Source: Bacterioplanes sanyensis
GTDB lineage: Bacteria; Pseudomonadota; Gammaproteobacteria; Pseudomonadales; Oceanobacteraceae
Length of the DNA stretch: 64,000 bases
Direction of reading: 5' to 3'
Assembly: GCF_014652515.1 (NCBI RefSeq)
Contig: NZ_BMYY01000007.1
Location: 30,307-94,306, forward strand
The translations under genes and the position numbers were made by a program. Positions 51,812-60,333 of this stretch are shown here, one piece after another (within the stretch, counting starts at the first letter, position 1; each line of letters opens with the position of its first letter). The notes under the pieces were generated by a model. The model had not been told where the DNA came from and made no database searches. It saw only the letters and a list, made by a program, of their open reading frames with translations.

Positions 51812-52510
51812 ATGAGCAAATCAGGCAAGACCGTTCTCATCGTCGATGACGAGGCACCGATCCGGGAGATGATCGCCGTGGCACTGGAAATGGCCGGCTA
51901 TGAATGCCTCGAGGCGGCCAATGCCCAAGACGCCCATTCCCACGTGGTTGACCACAAGCCGGACATGATCCTGCTCGACTGGATGCTACCCGGCACCAGC
52001 GGCGTGGAGTTCGCTCGCAGGCTCAAGCGCGAAGAGCTAACCGCCGAGCTGCCAATCATCATGCTGACCGCCAAAGGCGAGGAAGATAACAAAGTACAAG
52101 GCCTAGAGGCCGGTGCCGACGATTACATCACCAAGCCTTTTTCACCACGCGAACTGGTGGCACGCTTAAAAGCTGTATTGCGTCGCACCACGCCACAAGG
52201 CATTGAGGAGCCCATCGAAGTGGGTGGCTTGGTGCTAGACCCAGTATGCCATCGGGTGACCTCGTTCGACGTGCCCGTTGATATCGGCCCAACCGAGTAT
52301 CGCTTGCTGCAGTTTTTTATGACCCATCAAGAGCGTGCTTACTCCCGTGCGCAACTGCTCGACCAGGTATGGGGCGGCAATGTCTACGTCGAGGAGCGCA
52401 CCGTCGACGTGCACATTCGACGCTTACGCAAAGCGCTGGGGCAAGCCCATGAGCATTTAATCCAAACCGTACGCGGCACGGGTTATCGCTTTTCAACCAA
52501 AGCTTCTTAA
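51812..52510 (+). CDS. phoB: Phosphate regulon response regulator PhoB
   Basis: 232 residues. Receiver domain with phosphoacceptor Asp56 ([10 protein letters not shown]) and [15 protein letters not shown]; winged-helix OmpR-type output domain with [33 protein letters not shown]. It lies in the canonical Pseudomonas-type setting ubiC-ubiA-phoB-phoR, 4 bases ahead of phoR. Two Pho-box-like sites precede it. A second, very similar PhoB lies 6 kb downstream. Confidence 0.95.
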   Translation: MSKSGKTVLIVDDEAPIREMIAVALEMAGYECLEAANAQDAHSHVVDHKPDMILLDWMLPGTSGVEFARRLKREELTAELPIIMLTAKGEEDNKVQGLEAGADDYITKPFSPRELVARLKAVLRRTTPQGIEEPIEVGGLVLDPVCHRVTSFDVPVDIGPTEYRLLQFFMTHQERAYSRAQLLDQVWGGNVYVEERTVDVHIRRLRKALGQAHEHLIQTVRGTGYRFSTKAS

Positions 52511-52513
52511 GTC

Positions 52514-53812
52514 GTGAGTCCGGTCTGGCGCAGGGAATTGCGCCGCCTGGTGCTGCTGTTCGCAGCCGCTGGGCTGGCGGGACATTACAGCGGTCACCTA
52601 GGCTGGGCCTTGTTTGCCACCAGCGCTGTGTACATTGGCTGGCAATGGCTGCAATTGGCACGCCTTCATCGCTGGTTAGTTGCTAGCCAAGTCGGTGACT
52701 TGCCGATAACCGTAGGTATTTGGGGCGAGGTGTTTCGTCATACCCAGCGCCTGCAACGCCGTAGCCGCAAACATCACCAGCGTTTGCAGGCCGTCATCAA
52801 TCGCATTCAGGATTCCACCGCCGCGCTGCAAGATGCCGTACTCATGGCCGATAGCCACGGTAATTTGGAATGGTGGAATGCCGCCGCCAGCCGCTATTTA
52901 GGGCTGCGCTCACCAACAGATATTGGCCAACCACTGACCAACTTGATCCGTAACCCTGACTTTAAACAGTATTTCGACAGCACCGATTACCGCGAGCCGT
53001 TGACCATGACCTCACCGGTCAATCCGCGCCAACAGCTGCAGTTCAATATCACCTTATTTGGGCGCAAAGACCGGCTGATTCTGGTGCACGATGTCACTCG
53101 ACTGGTGCAGCTAGAGCAAATGCGCAAGGATTTTGTCGCCAACGTCAGCCACGAGCTGCGCACTCCGCTGACAGTGATTCGAGGCTATGTGGAAACTCTG
53201 CAAGGCAATGCCGACATGCTGCCACCGCGCTGGCAACGCATGCTCAGCCAAATGAGCCAGCAATCACAGCGTATGGAAGCGCTTATTACGGATCTGCTGA
53301 CGCTATCTCACCTAGAAACAGATCGTCCTCATGAGGCGGCACCGGTGGCCCTCGCACCCTTGCTGCAACAAATTTGCGCCGATGCGCGGGCATTAAGCGG
53401 CGAGCGCGCGCATCAAATTGAATGTCAGGTAGCAAGCGGCTGCGCCCTAGCTGGCTACGACAACGAGCTGCGCAGTGCCTTTTCCAACCTGGTATTTAAT
53501 GCAGTGAAATACACCCCTGCAGGCGGGCGCATTGAAGTGGGCTGGCGAGTGGATGGCAATGAAGGCATTTTAAGTGTGAGCGACAGCGGCGAAGGCATTG
53601 CCGAGCATCACTGGCCTAGGCTGACAGAGCGTTTTTACCGCGCTGACCCAAGCCGCAACCCTGAAACCGGCGGCACTGGGCTGGGCTTGGCCATCGTGAA
53701 GCATGTGTTGCTGCGGCATGACGGTCGTTTGAGCATCGACAGCACCCTGGGCCAAGGTAGCACCTTTTGCTGCCACTTCCCGCTTGCTCGAGTTATCTCA
53801 CCCGAGCAATAA
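52514..53812 (+). CDS. phoR: Phosphate regulon sensor histidine kinase PhoR
   Basis: 432 residues, GTG start. N-terminal hydrophobic anchor (about residues 10-50), PAS-like segment (LQDAVLMADSHGNLEWWNAAASRYLGL), HisKA box with the phospho-His in FVANVSHELRTPLTVIRGYVETL, then HATPase motifs FSNLVFNAVKYTP, VSDSGEGI and GGTGLGLAIVKHVL. It phosphorylates PhoB when phosphate is low. Its 3' end overlaps the convergent CheY-like gene by 20 bases. Confidence 0.95.
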   Translation: MSPVWRRELRRLVLLFAAAGLAGHYSGHLGWALFATSAVYIGWQWLQLARLHRWLVASQVGDLPITVGIWGEVFRHTQRLQRRSRKHHQRLQAVINRIQDSTAALQDAVLMADSHGNLEWWNAAASRYLGLRSPTDIGQPLTNLIRNPDFKQYFDSTDYREPLTMTSPVNPRQQLQFNITLFGRKDRLILVHDVTRLVQLEQMRKDFVANVSHELRTPLTVIRGYVETLQGNADMLPPRWQRMLSQMSQQSQRMEALITDLLTLSHLETDRPHEAAPVALAPLLQQICADARALSGERAHQIECQVASGCALAGYDNELRSAFSNLVFNAVKYTPAGGRIEVGWRVDGNEGILSVSDSGEGIAEHHWPRLTERFYRADPSRNPETGGTGLGLAIVKHVLLRHDGRLSIDSTLGQGSTFCCHFPLARVISPEQ

Positions 53813-54734
53813 ACTTCGACAATATGGCGAGTTTTTCAGGGTCGTCGTCGACGTAGCGAATCACGGTTTGAATGGTTTGCGCATCGGGGTGGGCTTCTTG
53901 CGCCTGCAAGGTACGGATATAGCCGTTAATGCGCGCAACATCGTTAGGATCATCGCCGACCATGATATCGAGCACCACCTGCTCCAGCAAAGCTGGTAGG
54001 GTGCCTTCGCGGCGAAAAACGCCGATCAGCTCTTGCAGGCTGATGTCTTTAATCACCAGTTTGGCCGTGCTACCCGAGCCAAAGCGCACACTGGCGACGG
54101 CTTTTGCCTTACCGCCTTTGGCGGGCTTCTTGTCGGCGGCGGGCGCCCCCATCAGTACCGAAGCACCGCCCATGTCTTGTGGCACACTGGCCTTGGGGGC
54201 TGCCGGTTTATCTGCCGCCGGAGCACCCATTAACACCGATGCGCCGCCCATATCGTTCTTCGGTGTTTTTTGCTCGGCCTTGGCCGTCAACACGCTGGCG
54301 GAATCATTCATCGGGTTAGCAGCTCCGCCCGCCTTGCCCCCTGGGCGCACTTTGCAGTGGCGATACACCATTTTTGATACTTTGGCGGCAAAGTTGTCGC
54401 GCGTGAATGGCTTGCCAATGTAGTCCGACACGCCGGCGGTAACGGCTTTGACGACGTGGTCGCGCTCGCCGCGGCTGGTAATCATCATGAAGGGGACTTT
54501 TTTATAGCGCTCGTCCGAGCGCATCCACTCCAATACCTCAAGGCCAGACATTTCGGGCATTTCCCAATCGCATAACACCACCTGAATCTCGTTGCTGTTC
54601 ATGATGCTGATGGCTTTGCGGCCGTTCACCGCCTCAAACAAACTGCAGCCGGGGTAAATTTCTTTGACCGCTTTTTTTACCAGATCACGAATGAAAGCCG
54701 CGTCATCCACGACCAAGATATTCAGGTTTGCCAT
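53793..54734 (-). CDS. CheY-like response regulator with repeat linker and C-terminal domain
   Basis: 313 residues. Receiver domain 1-125 with phosphoacceptor Asp56 (VVLCDWEMPEMSG) and KPFTRDNFAAKV. Then a low-complexity linker with an internal repeat: DMGGASVLMGAPAADK occurs twice, and a weaker third copy (NDSASVLTAKA) precedes it. After residue ~225 comes a folded domain with VRFGSGSTAKLVIKDISLQELIGVFRREG, reminiscent of PilZ-type strands, and a helical end. No DNA-binding domain, so it probably acts through protein contacts. It follows cysZ by 9 bases on the same strand. Confidence 0.75.
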   Translation of the reverse strand: MANLNILVVDDAAFIRDLVKKAVKEIYPGCSLFEAVNGRKAISIMNSNEIQVVLCDWEMPEMSGLEVLEWMRSDERYKKVPFMMITSRGERDHVVKAVTAGVSDYIGKPFTRDNFAAKVSKMVYRHCKVRPGGKAGGAANPMNDSASVLTAKAEQKTPKNDMGGASVLMGAPAADKPAAPKASVPQDMGGASVLMGAPAADKKPAKGGKAKAVASVRFGSGSTAKLVIKDISLQELIGVFRREGTLPALLEQVVLDIMVGDDPNDVARINGYIRTLQAQEAHPDAQTIQTVIRYVDDDPEKLAILSKFIARVR

Positions 54735-54743
54735 GCTCAGGCC

Positions 54744-55517
54744 TTATCCATTAGAACTGCCATTAGCATAGCTGACGGATGCTGGTTGCGCCGTTAGCGC
54801 CGGCAGTGGAAAGTGCGCTATGCGCAGGCGTGTGGCACCAATCACGGTGGCGGACATCACAAACCAGTTCAAAACCGGAACCAGCATGGTCAACGCCACC
54901 ACGGCACCCAGCCCCATCACAGTCAGCCGCTGCTGCGCCAGTTGTTGGCGCATTTCTTTAAAGCTCACGCCATGGTTGTCGTAGGAGTAGTCGAGGTATT
55001 GCAGCCCCAGCACCCAACTGCCAAACAAGAACCACAACAGCGGGCTGATCAGATTGACGCCTGGAATCAAGGTAATCAAAAACAGCACCAAATAGCGCGG
55101 TAGGTAATACCCCATTTTGGTCAGTTCGCGCCCAAGGGTGCGCCAAATCATCGGCCAGATGGCTTCATCCGGCACTGAGCCGCCCTGCTGGCATTCGACT
55201 TTTTCACTCAACAAACCATTAAATGGGCTGGCGATTAGCATCAGAAAAGCGCTGAAGAAGTAAGCCAACACCAGCAACATAGCCAGCACCATAAGCGGCA
55301 TCAGTATCCAATACAGCCAGTCCAGCCAGCTCGGCAACGAGTCGAGTAACCAGGCAATGCTGTCATCGGCCCAGCCCACGCCCCATACCGTAGCCAGGGA
55401 TAGCAAAACAATGTTCAGTAACAGCGGCAGCGCGACATAGCGCCGCAAACCCGGCTGGGTCAGCTGTTTCAGGCCCATCAACCAATAACGTCCACCTAAC
55501 AGTGGGTTGCCTTTCAT
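54744..55517 (-). CDS. cysZ: Sulfate transporter CysZ
   Basis: 257 residues with four to six membrane helices; N-terminal GGRYWLMGLKQLTQPGLRRYVALPLLLNIVLL, middle FLMLIASPFNGLLSEKVE and FITLIPGVNLISPLLWFLFGSWVLGLQYLDYSYDNHGVSF are the CysZ markers. It imports sulfate for cysteine synthesis. No other cys genes are adjacent. Its product end lies 9 bases from the CheY-like gene start, so the two may be co-transcribed. Confidence 0.9.
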   Translation of the reverse strand: MKGNPLLGGRYWLMGLKQLTQPGLRRYVALPLLLNIVLLSLATVWGVGWADDSIAWLLDSLPSWLDWLYWILMPLMVLAMLLVLAYFFSAFLMLIASPFNGLLSEKVECQQGGSVPDEAIWPMIWRTLGRELTKMGYYLPRYLVLFLITLIPGVNLISPLLWFLFGSWVLGLQYLDYSYDNHGVSFKEMRQQLAQQRLTVMGLGAVVALTMLVPVLNWFVMSATVIGATRLRIAHFPLPALTAQPASVSYANGSSNG

Positions 55518-55643
55518 AGCAGTCTCCGTGCATTCAAACGGGGGGTTTTATACAATGCGTGCCCGCCGAGCACCAGCGCCCCCACCCCTGCGTTCCACCC
55601 CACGCTGGCCGGTTTTTTTGATGTTTTGTGAGAATTTTGCCGC

Positions 55644-56345
55644 ATGACTCCTGAGCGTTTGCAACGCATTACCGCCACTCTGGACCGGCGTCAGCCGGAT
55701 CTGACCGTCCTCACCGATGAGGTCTATAAGCCGCATAACCTGTCAGCCATCGCCCGCACCTGCGACGCCGTTGGTATTCCCGATTTACACATCGTCTGGC
55801 CCCGCGACAAGTACCGTTTGCGTACCGCCTCGACTGCCGGCTCAGCCGAGTGGGTGAGGGTGCATACCCACGCCAACATAGAAGGGGCCATCAAAGGTTT
55901 TCAGCAGCAGGGGTATAAAGTAGTGGCCGCGCATTTGACCGAGCGTGCTGTCGATTACCGTGACTACGATTTTACCCAGCCCACGGTGCTGTTGATGGGC
56001 ACAGAAAAAGAAGGCGTTAGCGCCATCGCTGAGGGTCTGTGTGATGAGCACTTGATCATTCCGATGAAGGGCATGGTGGAATCGTTTAACGTCTCCGTCG
56101 CTGCTGCGATTATGCTCAATGAAGCGCAATATCAGCGCCAGCAAGCTGGTATGTATGATCAGCGCCGTCTGCCAGATGAGCATTACCAGCGGCTGATGTT
56201 TGAATGGTGTCAGCCGCAACTGACCAAGCTGTGCAAAAAATACGGCGTCGACTACCCAGCCCTGCGTGAAGACGGCGAAGTTGCTGACCCACAGGCGTTT
56301 TCTCGCCTCATCAACGACCTCCACGCCGGTAAGGCAAAAAGCTAA
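55644..56345 (+). CDS. trmH: tRNA (guanosine-18-2'-O)-methyltransferase TrmH
   Basis: 233 residues of the SPOUT fold: VYKPHNLSAIARTCDAVGIPDLHIVWP near the start, LLMGTEKEGVSAIAEGLCD (motif 2) and IPMKGMVESFNVSVAAAIML (motif 3), the knotted SAM-binding site. TrmH methylates the ribose of G18 in the tRNA D-loop. Its final 35 bases overlap the convergent hypothetical gene. Confidence 0.95.
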   Translation: MTPERLQRITATLDRRQPDLTVLTDEVYKPHNLSAIARTCDAVGIPDLHIVWPRDKYRLRTASTAGSAEWVRVHTHANIEGAIKGFQQQGYKVVAAHLTERAVDYRDYDFTQPTVLLMGTEKEGVSAIAEGLCDEHLIIPMKGMVESFNVSVAAAIMLNEAQYQRQQAGMYDQRRLPDEHYQRLMFEWCQPQLTKLCKKYGVDYPALREDGEVADPQAFSRLINDLHAGKAKS

Positions 56346-57132
56346 AGCCAGTATGGCCGGCGGGCCAGTGCATACGGTAAATAGGTATGCGCTGGTATCG
56401 AAAGTCGCCGTACCAAAACTCCAACAAAGACTGCCGCAATGCCTGCGGATAGTGGCTGCCTAACAGCAACGCCCGAATGGCCTTCGGCGGTAAGCGCAGT
56501 AAACCGCTGGTCATACCCTGAATTTCTATCAACTTGGGCGCTTGCTCTCGCGCCAGCAACACGCGTTGTTCTTGCAAAGGCGCAAACGCGGGTGGGTCCA
56601 CCAGCAAGGCGCCCGGGTAACTCAACGTTCGTTGCGGTTGATACTGCACCGGCTGCAGCTCGGCTTGTGGCCACAGCTCTGGGTCTAAAGCCAACCAAAC
56701 ACAGGCGAAGCCCTGCTCATGCTGCTGCCAAGCTAATGGGTCAAGGGCATCGCAAAAGAAACGCTGCAACAACCAGTCATTAGCATTGCCCTGCTCTGCC
56801 GCCTGTTCAGCTTGGCGCTGCTGTCTTAGGTGGGCCTCAATGTCTGCCCGCTTAGCCTCGGCTTGCGCGGCAAACTGCTCGAACGTCAACAACCCCGCCA
56901 CATTCGCAGGCAAACGCTCATAGGACTGTTGCAAATACTGCTGATAATCCTGCTCAGCCACGGCAGCAGGTGCCGTATGACTAGATGACTGCAGCCACGG
57001 CAACGGCCAGCGCTTCACCTCTGGCAGCGCCACCACACCGCGTTTCAGTAACGTCAGCGCCTCCGCTGCTAGCGGCAAATAGCGCCAGTTGGGTGGCAAT
57101 GGCGTGGTAGAAGAATGCGTTGCGCTGGACAT
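56311..57132 (-). CDS. Unrecognised protein, weakly DUF2971-like
   Basis: About 273 residues from ATG 57132. Helical and Gln/Ala-rich in the first half (EQDYQQYLQQSYERL; AQAEAKRADIEAHLRQQRQAEQAAEQG), then a strand-rich part with LDPLAWQQHEQGFACVWLALDPE, LQPVQYQPQR and VLLAREQAPKLIEIQGM. The second half vaguely recalls DUF2971, whose members have a W.HY..H.GF pattern, but I would not name it so. Located between trmH and the CsrB-like RNA, transcribed away from the latter. Confidence 0.6.
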   Translation of the reverse strand: MSSATHSSTTPLPPNWRYLPLAAEALTLLKRGVVALPEVKRWPLPWLQSSSHTAPAAVAEQDYQQYLQQSYERLPANVAGLLTFEQFAAQAEAKRADIEAHLRQQRQAEQAAEQGNANDWLLQRFFCDALDPLAWQQHEQGFACVWLALDPELWPQAELQPVQYQPQRTLSYPGALLVDPPAFAPLQEQRVLLAREQAPKLIEIQGMTSGLLRLPPKAIRALLLGSHYPQALRQSLLEFWYGDFRYQRIPIYRMHWPAGHTGFSFLPYRRGGR

Positions 57133-57138
57133 GCTCAA

Positions 57139-57357
57139 TGACCCTTTACGACTATCGCCCTCGGCCTTGTAAGAGATATCTCACAAGGCAGTAAGAGATG
57201 TAGATAAAACACTTCCCTAGCTTTGCCACAAGCCTGTTGAGAATCAAGGTAAATCCCTGATTTTTCGGGCTTTGTGACCACTATTGAGTTTTCTAACGAA
57301 GTCACATTCTGGGCACGGGTCGCTTTTCCCGAGCCGTCATTCTGCTATTGTGAATCG
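57139..57357. promoter_or_regulatory. Promoter region of the CsrB-like RNA with GacA-like upstream site
   Basis: About 220 bases without genes. The palindrome TGTAAGAGATATCTCACA at 57168-57185 matches the GacA upstream activating sequence TGTAAG-N6-CTTACA with one mismatch, at about 170-190 bases upstream of the RNA start, the distance seen for rsmZ. The start region has an extended -10 TGCTATTGT (57343-57351) and a poor -35, as expected of an activator-dependent promoter. Confidence 0.7.
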
Positions 57358-57618
57358 TGTTGGGAGGCAGTGAAGCAGGACGTTTCACCCATCAGGATGA
57401 TGAGGACGTAATTTGGATCAGGTCAGGAGACCTGCAAGGAAGACGGCGAAGGACGCCACACGGACGTTGCTCAGGAGAGCCAGGCCAAGAGGCCAGCAGT
57501 AACGGAATACTAGCAGGGATGAACGCAGGCAGAGGATTGCCCAAGGAAGAATGTTGATCAGGATGATTAAGGGTGCTGTGGCGCTGTAGACAGGATGTTT
57601 ACAGCGCCCGATTTTTTC
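57358..57618 (+). ncRNA. CsrB/RsmZ-type regulatory RNA that titrates CsrA/RsmA
   Basis: No open frame is convincing here, but the ~260-base stretch holds 16 GGA triplets, many as AGGA in hairpin loops: CAGGTC-AGGA-GACCTG, GGCG-AAGGA-CGCC, GCTC-AGGA-GAGC, plus ATCAGGATGAT twice. It ends in a strong terminator. This is the structure of CsrB/RsmY/RsmZ RNAs, which bind several CsrA dimers and release target mRNAs from repression. The upstream palindrome at 57168-57185 resembles a GacA site, consistent with GacS/GacA control. The exact 5' end (about 57357-57359) is inferred from the -10 box. Confidence 0.9.
57580..57618 (+). terminator. Terminator of the CsrB-like RNA
   Basis: 9-bp stem GGCGCTGTA/TACAGCGCC with an 11-base loop containing CAGGATG (itself a CsrA-type motif), followed by CGATTTTTT. 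Confidence 0.9.
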
Positions 57619-57625
57619 TGCCCAC

Positions 57626-57949
57626 CTAACTTTTGCGATAGCGCTCCGCTAACACCCCAACGATCACAAAGCTACTTATTACCGCCAACAACATCTGCCA
57701 CCCTGGCAACTGCCGCAACCACCCCTCCAGCATGGGTGTCAGCCACACCGACAACGCACCGTAGCCAAACGCACACAAGGCAATAAAAACCGCGACCCGC
57801 AGCCACACTTTCTGACGGCGCAATGCGTACCGCACCCAATCATTAATGGTGCCGCCAAAAATCACCAGCAGCGTTGCCACAATGGCCAAGGCGATGTCGT
57901 CCAGATAAGGGCGCAGATAGCTTGATAATTGATTTAACCACTCCAACAC
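57626..57949 (-). CDS. DUF3392 family small membrane protein
   Basis: 107 residues with three membrane helices: an N-terminal amphipathic start (MLEWLNQLSSYLRPYLDDIALAIVATLLVIFGGTINDWV), then VWLRVAVFIALCAFGYGAL and a third near the end (MLLAVISSFVIVGVL). The pattern matches DUF3392, a family common in pseudomonads. Function unknown. It is convergent with the CsrB-like RNA, whose terminator lies 8 bases from its stop. Confidence 0.8.
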   Translation of the reverse strand: MLEWLNQLSSYLRPYLDDIALAIVATLLVIFGGTINDWVRYALRRQKVWLRVAVFIALCAFGYGALSVWLTPMLEGWLRQLPGWQMLLAVISSFVIVGVLAERYRKS

Positions 57950-58018
57950 GGCTCTCCTGCAACACGGTTAAAGCATGCATAGTGAGTAATCGGTGCGAAA
58001 GCAGCAACAGACAGGTAT

Positions 58019-58048
58019 AAAAAAACCCGCTCAATGAGCGGGTTTTTA
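58019..58048 (-). terminator. Terminator after tRNA-Thr
   Basis: Stem ACCCGCTCA/TGAGCGGGT with a 2-base centre and A/T runs on both sides; a T run follows it on the minus strand directly behind the tRNA 3' end. Confidence 0.85.
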
Positions 58049-58051
58049 ATA

Positions 58052-58127
<76 letters not shown>

Positions 58128-58330
58128 TAAGTGGGCGGGGATATTACTGACCAAGATGGCGGTCGTCAACCCCATTGTGCAGGAAACTTCACAAGTTGAA
58201 TCTATCAAGCGTTAGCTGCTCACCCAGAAGGGGCGCAAAGCAACTCAGCCAAAGCGCTAAACGCTGCCAGGAATTCATAAAAATGTCACAATGATCGCCG
58301 GATTTTTCTGCACAATACGGGGCGCGCAAA

Positions 58331-59035
58331 ATGAGTGGAAGCCATATCCTGGTGGTGGACGACGAACCGGCCATTTGCGAGATGATTTCAACCAGCCTGG
58401 AGCTGGCTGGGTTTCAGGTCAAACTGGCGGCCAACGGCCATCTCGCTCATCAAATGGTGGTCAACGATCGCCCAGATTTGATTTTGCTCGATTGGATGAT
58501 GCCCATGCTGTCCGGCATTGAACTCACTCGGCGGCTAAAAAAAGACGAACGTACGGCTGACATCCCCATCATTCTGCTGACCGCGCGTGGCGATGAGGAT
58601 GATCGCATCAATGGCCTGGAGGCCGGTGCCGACGATTACGTGGTGAAACCGTTTTCACCGCGCGAACTCATCGCTCGGGTGCGCGCTGTGCTGCGCCGCA
58701 GCCAAGGGGCGAGCGAAGACGGTTGCCTGCGCTTTGGTTTGACCGTGCTCGATCGCAACGCTCAAGAGTGCAGCATTGAGGGGCAAGCCATTAGCCTGGG
58801 GCCATTGGAGTTCCGCTTGCTGGAGTTCTTTATGCTGCACCCCAATCGGGTATACTCCCGCGCCCAGCTGCTCGACCGGGTTTGGGGCGGCAATGTTTAT
58901 GTCGAAGACCGTACCGTAGACGTGCACATCCGCCGTTTGCGCAAGGCCTTAAGTCCACAAGACCAACAGGCCATGATTCAGACAGTCCGGGGCGCGGGTT
59001 ACCGCTTCACTCCGGACGCGGTGACCAACGGATAA
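58331..59035 (+). CDS. Second PhoB-like response regulator
   Basis: 234 residues, receiver Asp54 (LILLDWMMPML) and OmpR-type winged helix. The DNA-contacting region ([33 protein letters not shown]) is almost identical to that of the first PhoB at 51812-52510, so both should bind Pho boxes. The receiver domain is more divergent. The protein pairs with the sensor kinase 26 bases downstream. No ubi or pst genes are adjacent; a partial TGTCAC half-site is the only Pho-like sequence upstream. Confidence 0.85.
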   Translation: MSGSHILVVDDEPAICEMISTSLELAGFQVKLAANGHLAHQMVVNDRPDLILLDWMMPMLSGIELTRRLKKDERTADIPIILLTARGDEDDRINGLEAGADDYVVKPFSPRELIARVRAVLRRSQGASEDGCLRFGLTVLDRNAQECSIEGQAISLGPLEFRLLEFFMLHPNRVYSRAQLLDRVWGGNVYVEDRTVDVHIRRLRKALSPQDQQAMIQTVRGAGYRFTPDAVTNG

Positions 59036-59061
59036 CCGCTTTCTACAAAGTGAGGTAGCCC

Positions 59062-60333
59062 TTGCAACAGGGTATTTGGCAGAGAGAACTGCTGCGTGTC
59101 GCAGTACCTGTAGGGTTAGGCCTGGCAGCGGGCTGGTCGGCGGGGTATCCCTTGCCTGGCTTGGTGGTGGGCATGACAGCAGCCCACGTGATGTCGCTGC
59201 GAGCTATGGCCAACTTGTATCGTTGGAGCCATCGCTTTGGCCCGCCGCCGCAAGACAGCGGCTTGGTTGGCTACAGCGTCGACCGCATTGTGCGACGCGA
59301 AAAAAACCTGCGCACCAAGCTCAGCCAACAGGCACGTCAACTCAAACGCTACAACGAAGGCATTGAATCTCTGCACGATGGCGTTTTGGTCATCGACGCC
59401 GATGGTTACATCACCAACTTCAACAGCGCCGCCACTCGCTTGCTCGGCTTGCGTGAAGAAGACCAAGGCCAGCATGTTAAAAACCTGCTGCGCAGCCCAC
59501 GTTTTACTAAGTTCTTCGACCATGGCGACTACAGCAAAGCGCTGCAGTTCGATTTTCAGAACATTCGCCCACAAACCCTAATGGTGCAGATCACGCAATT
59601 TGGTGTCGATCAAAAAGTACTGTTGGTGCGCGATGTCACTGAGCGCAAGCGCGTCGAAACCATGCGCCAAAACTTTATTGCCGACGTATCGCACGAGTTA
59701 CGCACTCCCCTCACCGTCATCAACGGCTATCTGGAAATGCTGCAGGATATGGAACTGCCAGCCAGCCTGAACAAAGCCGTTCACCAAATGTCCGGCCAAG
59801 GCGAGCGCATGCAAAGCCTGGTAAACGACCTGATCGAACTGTCACGCCTAGAAAGCGCCAACAGTGACAACACAGGTGAATACTTCAGCATTCGCCGTTT
59901 GGCGAGCAGCGTGGTCGATCAACTGCAATCCTACGCCAGCAATCCAGTAAAGCTGAGCTGCGAGCAGGATGTTGAGGTCTTAGGGTTTGAGGAAGAGCTG
60001 CGCACCGTGCTCAGCAACCTGCTCACTAACGCTTATAAATACGGCGGTGACGGTGAAGTGGAACTGCGCCTCAGCAGCGCTGGGCAAGGGCTAAGAATTA
60101 GCGTGAGCGATCAAGGGCCGGGCATTGCCCCCGAACACATTAACCGCCTGACTGAACGCTTTTACCGCGTGGACGACTCGCGCGAGTCCACCGTCGGTGG
60201 CTCAGGTTTGGGCTTGGCCATCGTCAAGCACGCCCTCGAACATCACGATGCCCAGCTGGAAATCGACTCCCGCTTAGGCCAAGGCAGTACCTTTAGCTTT
60301 GTATTGCCCCCCGAGCGGGTGCGGTTGCAATAA
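59062..60333 (+). CDS. Second PhoR-like sensor histidine kinase
   Basis: 423 residues from TTG 59062 with a GTGAGG site. Two closely spaced N-terminal hydrophobic segments (residues ~8-50), a PAS-like part (IESLHDGVLVIDADGYITNFNSAATRLLGL), HisKA box with FIADVSHELRTPLTVINGYLEML, and ATPase motifs LSNLLTNAYKYGG, VSDQGPGI and GGSGLGLAIVKHAL. Overall layout equals PhoR at 52514-53812. It should phosphorylate the adjacent PhoB-like protein; cross-talk with the first pair is possible. Confidence 0.88.
   Translation: MQQGIWQRELLRVAVPVGLGLAAGWSAGYPLPGLVVGMTAAHVMSLRAMANLYRWSHRFGPPPQDSGLVGYSVDRIVRREKNLRTKLSQQARQLKRYNEGIESLHDGVLVIDADGYITNFNSAATRLLGLREEDQGQHVKNLLRSPRFTKFFDHGDYSKALQFDFQNIRPQTLMVQITQFGVDQKVLLVRDVTERKRVETMRQNFIADVSHELRTPLTVINGYLEMLQDMELPASLNKAVHQMSGQGERMQSLVNDLIELSRLESANSDNTGEYFSIRRLASSVVDQLQSYASNPVKLSCEQDVEVLGFEEELRTVLSNLLTNAYKYGGDGEVELRLSSAGQGLRISVSDQGPGIAPEHINRLTERFYRVDDSRESTVGGSGLGLAIVKHALEHHDAQLEIDSRLGQGSTFSFVLPPERVRLQ

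Noticed and set aside
56311..57132. Naming the hypothetical gene as DUF2971
   Set aside because: Only a loose W..H..GF pattern is shared; the rest of the protein does not fit.
57357..57557. 66-codon frame inside the CsrB-like RNA
   Set aside because: Its composition follows from the GGA repeats; it overlaps perfect RNA hairpins and has no ribosome site, so the RNA explanation is better.
58270..58330. Pho box before the second phoB
   Set aside because: Only one TGTCAC half-site is present, without the 11-base repeat needed for a Pho box.
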